DNA of 64,000 nt from Glycomyces salinus. Lineage in GTDB: Bacteria > Actinomycetota > Actinomycetes > Mycobacteriales > Micromonosporaceae. Shown in pieces: positions 54,986-62,683 of the stretch. The translations under genes and the position numbers were made by a program. Every line of letters starts with the position of its first letter. The stretch's first letter is position 1. The DNA lies in contig NZ_JAELXW010000018.1 of the NCBI RefSeq assembly GCF_016428645.1, positions 40,191-104,190 on the forward strand, given 5' to 3'. The notes under the pieces were generated by a model. It was not told the DNA's origin. It saw only the letters and a list, made by a program, of their open reading frames with translations, and searched no databases.

Positions 54986-56260
54986 TCACGCCCGCACGGC
55001 GGGGGTGCGGTCGTCGGTGTCGCGTTGGGCCGGGACGGCGGCGAGGCGGGTGCGCAGGGTCGCCAGGAGCGGCAGGTCGTAGTGGGCGCCGCCGTCGGCC
55101 AGCCAGGGGCCGATGTCGGCGGCGGCCGCGTCGGCGGCGACGTGGTCGACCGCGCCGTCGGCGTCGTCGGGTCCCTGTTCGGGGAGGGTCGGCCACAGGA
55201 CCCAGCCGCGCACGTGCGCGCTCGGCAGGCTGGTGTCGAGGGCGGCCACGGCCGCGGCCAGGTTCCCGGAGTCGACGTCGCCGGTTTCGCGGCCGACCGG
55301 CGGGCACAGCAGCGCGAGCCGGTCGCCGCAGATGATGGCGTGGGGCACGCGCTGCTCCGGTGAGGTCGGCAGGGACACGAACAGGCGGGCGGCCGGCAGG
55401 TTGGTGAGGACTTCGCGCAGGAGCCGTCCGGTGCGGCGGTCGGCGGTCGGCCGGGTTCCGGCCGGGCCGAAGGCGTTGTACTGGCGCAGGGCGGCGCCGA
55501 CCGAGCGGCGCAGGGCCGCGGCCCAGCGGACGCGCCGCATCGGCCAGGCGGCGCAGGCGGTGGTGGCGGTGAAGACGGCCAGTTGCCAGCCCAGGGCCGA
55601 GGCCGGTCCGGCCGTCCAGATCGCGATCGCGGCCGCGGCGGCGGCGATGGCGAGGCGGGCGCGGGGGACGGCCGGGGGCCGATTGGCCGATCGGCGCCGG
55701 GTGCGGGCGGTGGCGGCGGCGACCAGGCCGATGGCGGCCAGGGCGGCCGGGAAGGACAGGGCCCGGATCGGCAGGGGCGCGCCGGAGTCCATCGCCGAGT
55801 CGATGAAGGCGATGCCGGAGGCGGCCCAGGCGGCCAGGACGGCGGCCAGGATCGCCGCTTCGGTCCACAGTGAGGGCCGGGAGGCGACGCCGCGGCGGCG
55901 TCTGAGCCTGGCGTACCAGGGGACGGCCACCAGTGCCGAGGTCGCGTCGGCGGCCGCCGGGCTGGCGGCGGGTCTGGTGGGGCCGACGTTCCAGCTGCGG
56001 ACTTTGCGGTGGGCGGGGCGGGCGGCGGCCTTGCCGTAGCGGCGGGCGGCGCGTTTGCCGAACCGCAGCAGGTCGTATTCGCGCCGCGAGGCGGGGTCGG
56101 CGAGGGTCTCCCAGGCGGTCTGGACTTGGTGGAAGGCCGTGTCGTCGCCGCCGCGGTCGGGGTGGGTCTGGCGCAGCCGGGCCCGGTAGGCGGCCTGGAT
56201 CTCGGATCGCGGGGCCTGTGGGCTCACCCCGAGAATGCGGTAATGGTCCGGTTCGTTCAC
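54986..56260 (-). CDS. Membrane J-domain protein (DnaJ-like)
   Basis: A 424-residue protein. An N-terminal J domain (4-65) has DHYRILGVSPQAPRSEIQAAYRARLRQTHPDRGGDDT with the essential HPD (33-35), then ADPASRREYD. A basic linker follows, and four hydrophobic helices (about 155-285) anchor it in the membrane. The C-terminal part (about 310-395; HAIICGDRLALLCPP, HVRGWVLWP) looks like a small globular domain, perhaps NERD-like, with unknown role. The J domain faces the cytoplasm and should recruit an Hsp70. GTG 56260 has GGGAG 7 bases upstream. It ends 48 bp before the siderophore operon. Confidence 0.88.
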   Translation of the reverse strand: MNEPDHYRILGVSPQAPRSEIQAAYRARLRQTHPDRGGDDTAFHQVQTAWETLADPASRREYDLLRFGKRAARRYGKAAARPAHRKVRSWNVGPTRPAASPAAADATSALVAVPWYARLRRRRGVASRPSLWTEAAILAAVLAAWAASGIAFIDSAMDSGAPLPIRALSFPAALAAIGLVAAATARTRRRSANRPPAVPRARLAIAAAAAAIAIWTAGPASALGWQLAVFTATTACAAWPMRRVRWAAALRRSVGAALRQYNAFGPAGTRPTADRRTGRLLREVLTNLPAARLFVSLPTSPEQRVPHAIICGDRLALLCPPVGRETGDVDSGNLAAAVAALDTSLPSAHVRGWVLWPTLPEQGPDDADGAVDHVAADAAAADIGPWLADGGAHYDLPLLATLRTRLAAVPAQRDTDDRTPAVRA

Positions 56261-56320
56261 CACAGTGCTCCCGGTCGGTCGTACGGGGATGGGGCCGGCA
56301 CGGTCGCAGTGCCTTCGGCG

Positions 56321-56375
56321 GGCTCGCGAGTCCGGCCATGGCCATGCCGATCCATGGCTCGCGAGCTTCGCCAAG
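56321..56375. repeat. 20-bp exact dispersed repeat, copy 2, with an extra half copy
   Basis: GGCTCGCGAGCTTCGCCAAG (56356-56375) is identical to 1206-1225. A 10-bp part, GGCTCGCGAG, also occurs at 56321-56330. They lie in the 198-bp gap between the J-domain and molybdoenzyme genes, which shows no gene. Confidence 0.7.
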
Positions 56376-56458
56376 GCTGGGCCTGCCGTACCGCTCGACG
56401 GTAATGGAGTCAATCTACCGCCGAGCGGGCGCCGATGGTGCCGCACGGTCCGAGAAAT

Positions 56459-57982
56459 TCACGCCACCGAGATCTTGACATTGTGGAGGCCGGTCGCTCC
56501 GGACGGTTTGGGGTCGGTGACGTCGCTGGTCTGGGGCCGGCCGTCGCCGTCGGTGGCGCGCACGGTCAGGTCGTGGTCGCCGGGTTCGGCTTCCCATTCG
56601 AAGCGCCATTGCCGCCAGGTGTCGGTCGAGGGCGCTTCGGCCAGTTCGCATTCGGTCCAGGGTCCATCGTCCACTCGCAAGTGAACGGCGGCGATGCCGC
56701 GGTGCTGGGCCCAGGCGACGCCGGCGACGGTGACCGTCCCGGCGGCCGCGTTCGAGCGGGGCGTGTCGATGCGGGAGGCGGTCTTGATCGGCCCGGGGCC
56801 GGACCAGCCGCGCTGGATCCAGTAGGGGTCGTAGTCGCTGAAGCGGGTCAGTTCGAGTTCGGTGAGCCATTTGGTGGCCGACACGTACCCGTAGAGGCCG
56901 GGGATGATCAGTCGGGCGGGCCAGCCGTGGTCGATCGGGAGCGGGCTGCCGTTCATGCCGATCGCGATCAGCGCGTCGCGGCCGTCGAAGACGGCCCCGG
57001 TGGGGCTGCCGGCGGTCCAGCCGTCGTGGGAGCGGGAGACCAGTTGGTCGGCTTCAGGGTCGGGTTCGGACTCGGCCAGCAGGTCGGCCAGGGAGACGCC
57101 GAGCCAGCGGGCGTTGCCGATCAGTTCGCCGCCGATGGGGTTGGACACGCAGCACAGGGTGATGTCGCGTTCGATCAGTTCGCGGCCGAGCAGGTCGTCG
57201 AAGGTGTAGGTGCGGGTGCGGCCGACCATGCCGTGGACGCGCAGCCGCCAGGAGTCGACCTCGACCTGGGGGCTGGTGATGGCGGTGTCGATGCGGTAGA
57301 ACTCGTCGTTGCCGGTGTGCCAGGACGCCAGGCCGTCCTGGTCGAAGTCGACCTCGCCGGGCGCGGGCGCGGGCAGGTCGGGTTCGGGCAGGTCGAGCTG
57401 GGCGCGGTCGGCCTCGACCTGCGCGGGCACGAAGCGGCGGACCAGGAACGATCCGGCCGCCGCGGCGACCGCGACGCCCGCGGCGGCGACCAGGAAGCGG
57501 CGTCTCCCGGTCGGGCCGGCTTCGGTGCCCGGCCCCGACCACCAGAACATGATCCCGGCGGCGACCGCCGCGGCGATCAGGGAGGGGACGATCGCGGCCG
57601 CGCCGAGGGCCTCGCGAGTGGCCGCCGAGGCCGCCCCGACGGCGGCGAACAGGCCGATCACGGTCAGGCCGGCCCACCGGTTGCGGCGCCACAGCAGCCC
57701 GCAGGCGGCCCCGACCACCGCCAGGGCGACGATGATGCCGGCTTGCAGGATCGGCTTGTCGGCGGTCCCGAAGGTCTGGATGGCCCATTCGGTCGCCGGC
57801 GGCGGGCTGGCGGCGATGACGACGTCGGCCACGGCCGACAGCGGCGCCGCCCTGGGACCGGTGAAGGCCGCGACCAGGTGGGAGGCGGCCAGTCCGGTCA
57901 GTGCGGCCGCCGCTCCGGCGGCGGCCCAGGCGCGCGGTGCTGGTCTCGGAGGAGTTCGATCGCTCACGCCTCCATCTTCCAC
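56459..57982 (-). CDS. Membrane-anchored molybdopterin oxidoreductase, sulfite-oxidase fold
   Basis: A 507-residue protein. Five hydrophobic helices form the N-terminal membrane part (to about residue 180), with GRRRFLVAAAG before the last. The outside domain has the sulfite-oxidase Moco fold: DEFYRIDTAITSPQVEVDSWRLRVHG, then DITLCCVSNPIGGELIGNARWLGV with the molybdenum-ligand cysteine (C278) in CVSN, and GWPARLIIPGLYGYVSATKWL. A Mo-co dimerisation domain ends the protein. This matches actinobacterial membrane-bound oxidoreductases of unknown substrate, related to YedY/MsrP. GTG 57982 was used; a GTG 15 bases later is possible. Confidence 0.9.
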   Translation of the reverse strand: MEDGGVSDRTPPRPAPRAWAAAGAAAALTGLAASHLVAAFTGPRAAPLSAVADVVIAASPPPATEWAIQTFGTADKPILQAGIIVALAVVGAACGLLWRRNRWAGLTVIGLFAAVGAASAATREALGAAAIVPSLIAAAVAAGIMFWWSGPGTEAGPTGRRRFLVAAAGVAVAAAAGSFLVRRFVPAQVEADRAQLDLPEPDLPAPAPGEVDFDQDGLASWHTGNDEFYRIDTAITSPQVEVDSWRLRVHGMVGRTRTYTFDDLLGRELIERDITLCCVSNPIGGELIGNARWLGVSLADLLAESEPDPEADQLVSRSHDGWTAGSPTGAVFDGRDALIAIGMNGSPLPIDHGWPARLIIPGLYGYVSATKWLTELELTRFSDYDPYWIQRGWSGPGPIKTASRIDTPRSNAAAGTVTVAGVAWAQHRGIAAVHLRVDDGPWTECELAEAPSTDTWRQWRFEWEAEPGDHDLTVRATDGDGRPQTSDVTDPKPSGATGLHNVKISVA

Positions 57983-58030
57983 CCGTATCCGCTGTTCGGC
58001 GCTTGAGCGGGCCTTACCGTTCGCTTACAT

Positions 58031-58540
58031 TCACCGCTGCCAGAACCGGGCCAGGGCCCCGGCGGCCGGGTCGTCGTCGAGGTCGCCGGCGGCGAAGTCG
58101 CCGCCGGCGGCGGTGTTGACCGCCCACGGCTCGGTCTCGGACTCCCCGAGGGTGTCCAGGTCCACCCACGGGTAGCCGTCGACCGGTTCGGGGACGTCGA
58201 GGTCGAGCTCGGGCGGGAACTGCGGCGGGTTGTCGGCGTCGGCGACCAGCATGTCCTCGTAGGTGGCCGCGTAGGCGGTCTCGTCGCCGCCGCTCTCACC
58301 CGGCTCCTCGGGGACCGAATCGTCACCGCCGAAGTCGTCCTCGACGGCGAAGTCGTCCTCGAGGCCGGCGTCGAGCCCGGCCGGGTCGGCGCCGTCGTCG
58401 AAGTCGTCGAAGCCGCCCAGTTCCTCGCCGTCGTCGAAGTCGTCGAACGGCGAGGACGGCCCGGTATCGTCACCGAAGTCGCCGCCGTCGAAACCGTCGG
58501 CGGGCTCGTCGCCGGGCGCGAATCCGTCGAACTCATCCAT
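58031..58540 (-). CDS. Very acidic low-complexity protein, last gene of the dynamin operon
   Basis: A 169-residue protein with about a third Asp and Glu. The first half repeats FDD-, GFD- and DDF-type units (DEFDGF, FDDFDDGEELGGFDDFDD), so it should be disordered and negatively charged. A more ordered C-terminal part holds PPELDLDVPEPVDGYPWVDLDTLGESE and ends ALARFWQR. No transmembrane segment and no family I recognise. The ATG overlaps the end of the upstream GTPase gene by 8 bases, so it is probably made with that GTPase and may bind or regulate it. Confidence 0.85.
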   Translation of the reverse strand: MDEFDGFAPGDEPADGFDGGDFGDDTGPSSPFDDFDDGEELGGFDDFDDGADPAGLDAGLEDDFAVEDDFGGDDSVPEEPGESGGDETAYAATYEDMLVADADNPPQFPPELDLDVPEPVDGYPWVDLDTLGESETEPWAVNTAAGGDFAAGDLDDDPAAGALARFWQR

Positions 58541-60431
58541 CGGCGTCCTCCTCGCCTGGCACGAGCGTGCGGGCCTTGGCCAGCACCTCGTCGAGCTGTT
58601 TGACCTTCTGCGCCATCGAGTCGCGGCGCTGCTTGAGCGCCTCCTTCTTCTTGGCGCGGGCGGCCTGGTCGGCTTTGGCGGCCTCTTCGGCGGCCGCGAT
58701 CCGGGAGTCGTATTCGGTGCCGCGGCGCTCCAGGGCGTCGTCGAGCGTGGAGTTGAACACGAACTCCACTTCGGTGAAGCGGAACCCGATCTCCTCGTTG
58801 AGGTTGGCGCGGGCCTCGGCGATCACGCGCTGGATCCACTGCTTGGCGGCCTGCCGGTCGCCTTGGATCTTGCGCCGGTACAGCAGGAACCCGCCGGCGG
58901 CCACGGCGATGCCGATGCCCGAGGCGGCCGCGGCGACCGCCCCGGCGGTGCCGACGATGCCGATCGCGGCCGCGCCGGCGGTCGCGCCGGAGAAGATGGT
59001 CCTGCCGGCCATGGCGGCCATACCGACGCTGGAGGCCACCAGCAGGGCCCCGTCGGCGTTGGCGTCCCGCTGGGCCCGGCCCGAGGCGGCCGCGCGCAGC
59101 CCGGCCGAGATCGAGTTGGTCGCCTGCTGCAGCTCGTCGTCGTTGAACACCTGCCGCAGGACCCGCTCGGCCAGCAGCACGAACCGCTGATGCAGCTCGG
59201 CCGACAACCGGGAGGCGATCGCCTGCAAGGCCACGTCCACGCGCTGCGGCAGCGACTCCAGGGTCTGCTTGTTGGCCTTGGTCAATTCGTCCAGCAGCGC
59301 CTCCTCCAACTGCTGAAGATGACCCCGCAGCCGCCCCTGGACCTCGATCTTGGCCCGCTGGGTCTCCACCCGCAGCGCCAGGTTCGCCTTCTTCGTCTCC
59401 GACCGCTTGGTCGCAAGGACCTGCTTCTTCTCCTCTTTGAGGCGCCCGGCCTGGGCCGGGTCGGGGTCGTAGGCCTTCATGTCGGCCGAGGCGGCGGCGG
59501 CCAGGCGCGCGAACTCGGTGCGGGCCGCGCGTACGACGTTGGCCGCGATCAGGGCCTTCCCGGCGGCCGCGACCTTCACCAGGGACCGCTGGAGCCGGCC
59601 GATGCCCGACTCCTTGGCCAGGGCCTGCCGGGTGGGGCCGGTCGAGTTCAACGCGTGCTCGGCGAGCATGGCCGAGACCGGGAAGTGGGGGGCGTGCCGG
59701 AACCGGGGCGCGTGCGCCTCGATCAGGGCCCGGTTCTCCTCCAGCACCGTCCGCCACCCGGGGTAGGTGTCGGTCTTGGTCAGCGCGAACACCACGAAGT
59801 TGACGCGCTTGGAGGCCTCGGTCAGGAAGTCCAGTTCGGTCTTGGCCATCGGCGAGGACGCGTCGGTGACCATGATCAGGCACGTGGCCCGGGAGACCGC
59901 CTCGAGCGCGATCTGTGCGTGGTCGGGGTCCAGTCCGCCGGTACCGGGCGTGTCGACCACCGACAGGTGCTTGAGCAGCGGGGAGGGGTGGCCCACGAGC
60001 ATGCGGCGGGGCGGGGCCATCCCCGGCGGGAGCGTCCCCAGCTGGGTGGCCCAGTTGCGCAGGTCGCCCACGCCCAGCAGCATCGGGTCGGCCGCGCCGG
60101 GCTGCCAGGCGCGCACCGACGCCTCCTCGGCCCAGGCGAACTCGAGGTAGGCGCTGGTGGCGACCTGGGCGTCGACCGGCGACAGCCCCGGCATGCCCAG
60201 CAGGGCGTTCACCAGCGACGACTTGCCGCGTTTGGTCTCGCCGACGACGACGGCGACCGGTTTGGACGGCTGCCAGCGGGCGACCTCGTCGACCTCGGCG
60301 GCGGCCTTGGCGTCGACCGACCGCAGGGAGGCGGTGCCGGCCTTGGCGGCCTTGGCGCACAGCTTCCCGATCTGGGCGGCAGGGTTCGGTTTCGGCTTCG
60401 GTTTGGCCTTGGTCTCGACCGCGTCGCTCAT
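58533..60431 (-). CDS. Dynamin-like GTPase 2 with hydrophobic membrane segment
   Basis: A 632-residue GTPase. A lysine/proline-rich start (KAKPKPKPNP) precedes the G domain: G1 GETKRGKSS (64-72), G3 VDTPGTGG, G4 ALTKTDTY. A long helical stalk follows (about 320-460), rich in Lys/Glu (coiled coil EEKKQVLATKRSETKKANLALRVE), then a hydrophobic Ala/Gly-rich hairpin (about 490-545) that should insert into membrane, and another coiled coil at the end (AKKKEALKQRR). This is the bacterial dynamin-like layout, like IniA/IniC or DynA/DynB. The ATG overlaps the GrpE-like gene stop. Likely to remodel or stabilise the cell membrane. Confidence 0.92.
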   Translation of the reverse strand: MSDAVETKAKPKPKPNPAAQIGKLCAKAAKAGTASLRSVDAKAAAEVDEVARWQPSKPVAVVVGETKRGKSSLVNALLGMPGLSPVDAQVATSAYLEFAWAEEASVRAWQPGAADPMLLGVGDLRNWATQLGTLPPGMAPPRRMLVGHPSPLLKHLSVVDTPGTGGLDPDHAQIALEAVSRATCLIMVTDASSPMAKTELDFLTEASKRVNFVVFALTKTDTYPGWRTVLEENRALIEAHAPRFRHAPHFPVSAMLAEHALNSTGPTRQALAKESGIGRLQRSLVKVAAAGKALIAANVVRAARTEFARLAAAASADMKAYDPDPAQAGRLKEEKKQVLATKRSETKKANLALRVETQRAKIEVQGRLRGHLQQLEEALLDELTKANKQTLESLPQRVDVALQAIASRLSAELHQRFVLLAERVLRQVFNDDELQQATNSISAGLRAAASGRAQRDANADGALLVASSVGMAAMAGRTIFSGATAGAAAIGIVGTAGAVAAAASGIGIAVAAGGFLLYRRKIQGDRQAAKQWIQRVIAEARANLNEEIGFRFTEVEFVFNSTLDDALERRGTEYDSRIAAAEEAAKADQAARAKKKEALKQRRDSMAQKVKQLDEVLAKARTLVPGEEDADG

Positions 60432-61015
60432 GCCGGGACCTGCCCGCGGTAGACGGTCACGACCGGGTGGCGCAGCAGTCGGCCCCGGTCGGCGTAACCG
60501 GGGGTCTCGGTGCGGGCGATGATGCCGTCCTCGGCCGGGGCGCGGGCGGCGACGGTCGCGCCGGCCTCGTGCACGGCCGGGTCGAACCGCTGCCCGGTCG
60601 CGTCGATCGCGCGGACCCCGACCTTCTCGAACGTCTGGTCCAGGTGGGCGGCCAGGGCCGGGGAGGTGGCGCGGTCGCGCACCCAGATGCAGGTCTCGAC
60701 CAGGGCGGTGCGGTCGGCCGTGGCCTGGGCGGCGCGGGCCGGTTCGGCCAGCTGGTCGACCGGGATCGCCCCGGAGGTGGCGCCGGTGCCCTGCGGCGGG
60801 GCCGCCTCGGGCGCGGCGGCGGGTTTGGGGGTGATGGACCGGCCGGTGGCGGCCGCTACGACCGCGGTGACGATGACGCCGCCGGCGGCCACCGCGAGGG
60901 TCGTCCACAGGGTGTCTCCGGCGACCAGAACCGCCGCCACCGCTGCCGCGGCGAGGCCGGCCAGCGCCCCGACCAGCGGCCCGCCGAGTCGAATGGTCAC
61001 AATGCTCTCCTTCAT
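60428..61015 (-). CDS. Membrane protein with GrpE-like C-terminal domain
   Basis: A 195-residue protein. Two membrane helices (about 12-32 and 36-56) are followed by a proline/alanine linker, a helix (about 88-125) and a beta-type tail. The tail matches the GrpE C-terminal domain: FEKVGVRAIDATGQRFDPAVHEAG, then an ETPGYADRGRLLRHPVVTV ending, with the FDPxxHEA and GY-x-x-x-GRLLR signatures. The long N-terminal GrpE dimer helix is shortened and replaced by the membrane part. GrpE proteins release ADP from Hsp70; here the role may be as a scaffold for the GTPases. ATG 61015; 6 bp after GTPase 1 and overlapping GTPase 2 by 4 bases. No Hsp70 gene is in the window. Confidence 0.85.
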   Translation of the reverse strand: MKESIVTIRLGGPLVGALAGLAAAAVAAVLVAGDTLWTTLAVAAGGVIVTAVVAAATGRSITPKPAAAPEAAPPQGTGATSGAIPVDQLAEPARAAQATADRTALVETCIWVRDRATSPALAAHLDQTFEKVGVRAIDATGQRFDPAVHEAGATVAARAPAEDGIIARTETPGYADRGRLLRHPVVTVYRGQVPA

Positions 61016-61021
61016 CGAAAA

Positions 61022-62500
61022 TCAGCCGAGACGTTGGGCCAGCAGATGGAATCCACGATGCACTACGTTCGCCACTCTGGCTTGAGCCGGGGTGGCGCCG
61101 CCGTTCGCGAAGGCCCGCCACCGGGAGGCGGCCTCGATCGCCGAGCGGCGCAGCTGCGCACGAGGGGCCTCGGGCAGGCCCAGGACGGTACCGGCGTCGT
61201 CGGTCAAGGCCAGGCGCGCGACCTCGGACTCCATTTCCTCGGGCAGGGGCACCTGCCCGGTGGTGACCTGCGCGGCCGCCTCCAGCAGCGGCAGCCGGTG
61301 GTATTCGGGGCGGGCCACGATCTGCTCGACGGCGCCGCGCAACTGGTCCCGGTCGCCGGCCGGGCCCGAGGAGGCGGCCGCCTCCAGGCGCGACAGGGCC
61401 CACCCGGCCTTGATGACGTCGGCCCTGACTCCGAAGATCTGGTGGAGAGTCGAGCGCAACCGCGGGAACCCGGAGGCGGCGAACAGCAGCCGCACCAGCT
61501 CGCCGGTCGCCAGGTGCGGGTTCGCCTGCAGGTGGGCGATCGCGAAGTTGATGCCGTACAGGTCCAGCCGCTCCAGCAGCCGTTTGCGCTGCTCGACGTC
61601 GACCGGTCCTTCGGTGGAGGTGAACAGGCCCGCGCTGGCCAGCATCAGGGCCCGCTTCTCCTCGTCGAGTCCGGCGAGGGTCCGCAGGGCCTCGCAGTCG
61701 GCGGCGGTCAGCAGGCCGGCCTCGGCCGTCTCGGCCAGCAGCCCGACCACTGGGACGACGTCGCAGACGGCGCGTTTGAGGATCGTGGCCTGGTCGGCCG
61801 CGATCGGGGTCGCCACCGGCCACGGGTCCTGGCCGGGCCCGGGGGAGAGCTTGTCGGCCTTGTTGTAGAGGGCCAGGGAGTTCATCGGCGAGCTCGACAG
61901 CTGCTGCGAGGCCTTGGCGAACGCCTCGAGCGCTTCGATGTCGTCGCTGCGGACCTGCTGGGTGAACACGTAGATGATCGCTTCGGCCCCGGCCACGGCC
62001 TCGCGGGAGTCGTCGTCGATGTCCTCGGAGAACAGCATCTCGCGGGCCGCGTCGGAGATGTCGGTGTTGACCGACTGCAGGCCGGGCGTGTCGACCACGA
62101 TCAGGTCGCGGAGCCGGTCGGAGGACAGCTGGACGTCGATCAGGGCCGCGTCGTCGGCCGGGATCGGCAGGCTGGTGGGGATCATTCCGGCCGCGTCCAG
62201 CGGCACGGCGTGCTTGCGGCCGTCGCGGGCGATCACGTCGATCCGGTCGGCCGGCCCGTAGCGGAACTGGGTGACCACGCGGGTGCACTCGCCGGCCGCC
62301 GTCGGTGCGACCCGCCGCCCGATCAGGGCGTTGACCAGGGTCGACTTGCCGGCTTTGAGGCGCCCGGCCACGGCCACCCGCAGCGGCTGCCCGAGCCGGG
62401 AGGCGACGTCCTCGACCACGGCGCGCGAGGTGTCCGAGACCTTCGGAGCGAGGTCCTCGCACATGCTCGCCACGCTCGTGGAGAGTTGCCCTGCCACCAT
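61022..62500 (-). CDS. Dynamin-like GTPase 1 (IniA-like)
   Basis: A 492-residue GTPase. G1 AGRLKAGKST (45-54), G2 threonine in AAGECTRVVTQFRYG, G3 DTPGLQSVN (about 137) and G4 LYNKADKL. It is shorter than GTPase 2 and shows no long hydrophobic segment; a helical stalk region (about 330-480) follows the G domain. LKAGKSTLVNALIGRRVAPT is the dynamin/IniA pattern. First gene of the operon, with a 184-bp divergent gap to the LuxR-type gene. Partner GTPases of bacteria are often encoded in tandem and act as hetero-oligomers. Confidence 0.92.
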   Translation of the reverse strand: MVAGQLSTSVASMCEDLAPKVSDTSRAVVEDVASRLGQPLRVAVAGRLKAGKSTLVNALIGRRVAPTAAGECTRVVTQFRYGPADRIDVIARDGRKHAVPLDAAGMIPTSLPIPADDAALIDVQLSSDRLRDLIVVDTPGLQSVNTDISDAAREMLFSEDIDDDSREAVAGAEAIIYVFTQQVRSDDIEALEAFAKASQQLSSSPMNSLALYNKADKLSPGPGQDPWPVATPIAADQATILKRAVCDVVPVVGLLAETAEAGLLTAADCEALRTLAGLDEEKRALMLASAGLFTSTEGPVDVEQRKRLLERLDLYGINFAIAHLQANPHLATGELVRLLFAASGFPRLRSTLHQIFGVRADVIKAGWALSRLEAAASSGPAGDRDQLRGAVEQIVARPEYHRLPLLEAAAQVTTGQVPLPEEMESEVARLALTDDAGTVLGLPEAPRAQLRRSAIEAASRWRAFANGGATPAQARVANVVHRGFHLLAQRLG

Positions 62501-62557
62501 GCTCGCCGGTCCGCCCTTTCGTGTCGGTGCTCAAGGTTCGAGTCGCCGACGCCGGTC

Positions 62558-62609
62558 TGCGGTATCGGAACATCCGCAATATCATGAGAGGCGTCGACGA
62601 CCCGTCGAC
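62558..62609. promoter_or_regulatory. Inverted repeats in the divergent gap between GTPase 1 and the STAND ATPase
   Basis: TGCGG (62558-62562) and CCGCA (62574-62578) are spaced 11 bases apart, and GTCGAC occurs twice (62593-62598 and 62604-62609). These could serve regulators of either gene. No clear -35/-10 pair was found. Confidence 0.35.
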
Positions 62610-62683
62610 TCAACAACGACCATACAAACAGCAGGCGCGTCGCGCCTCCCCGATTCGTGCCACAGCGTGAAGGAGCCCCCATT

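Noticed and set aside
53604..56345. Upstream extension of siderophore synthetase 2
   Set aside because: It overlaps synthetase 1 and the J-domain gene in another frame and has shadow-type composition; GTG 53603 is coupled to the preceding stop.
60432..62585. Upstream extension of dynamin-like GTPase 2
   Set aside because: It overlaps the GrpE-like and GTPase 1 genes; ATG 60431 gives a normal start and ATGA coupling.
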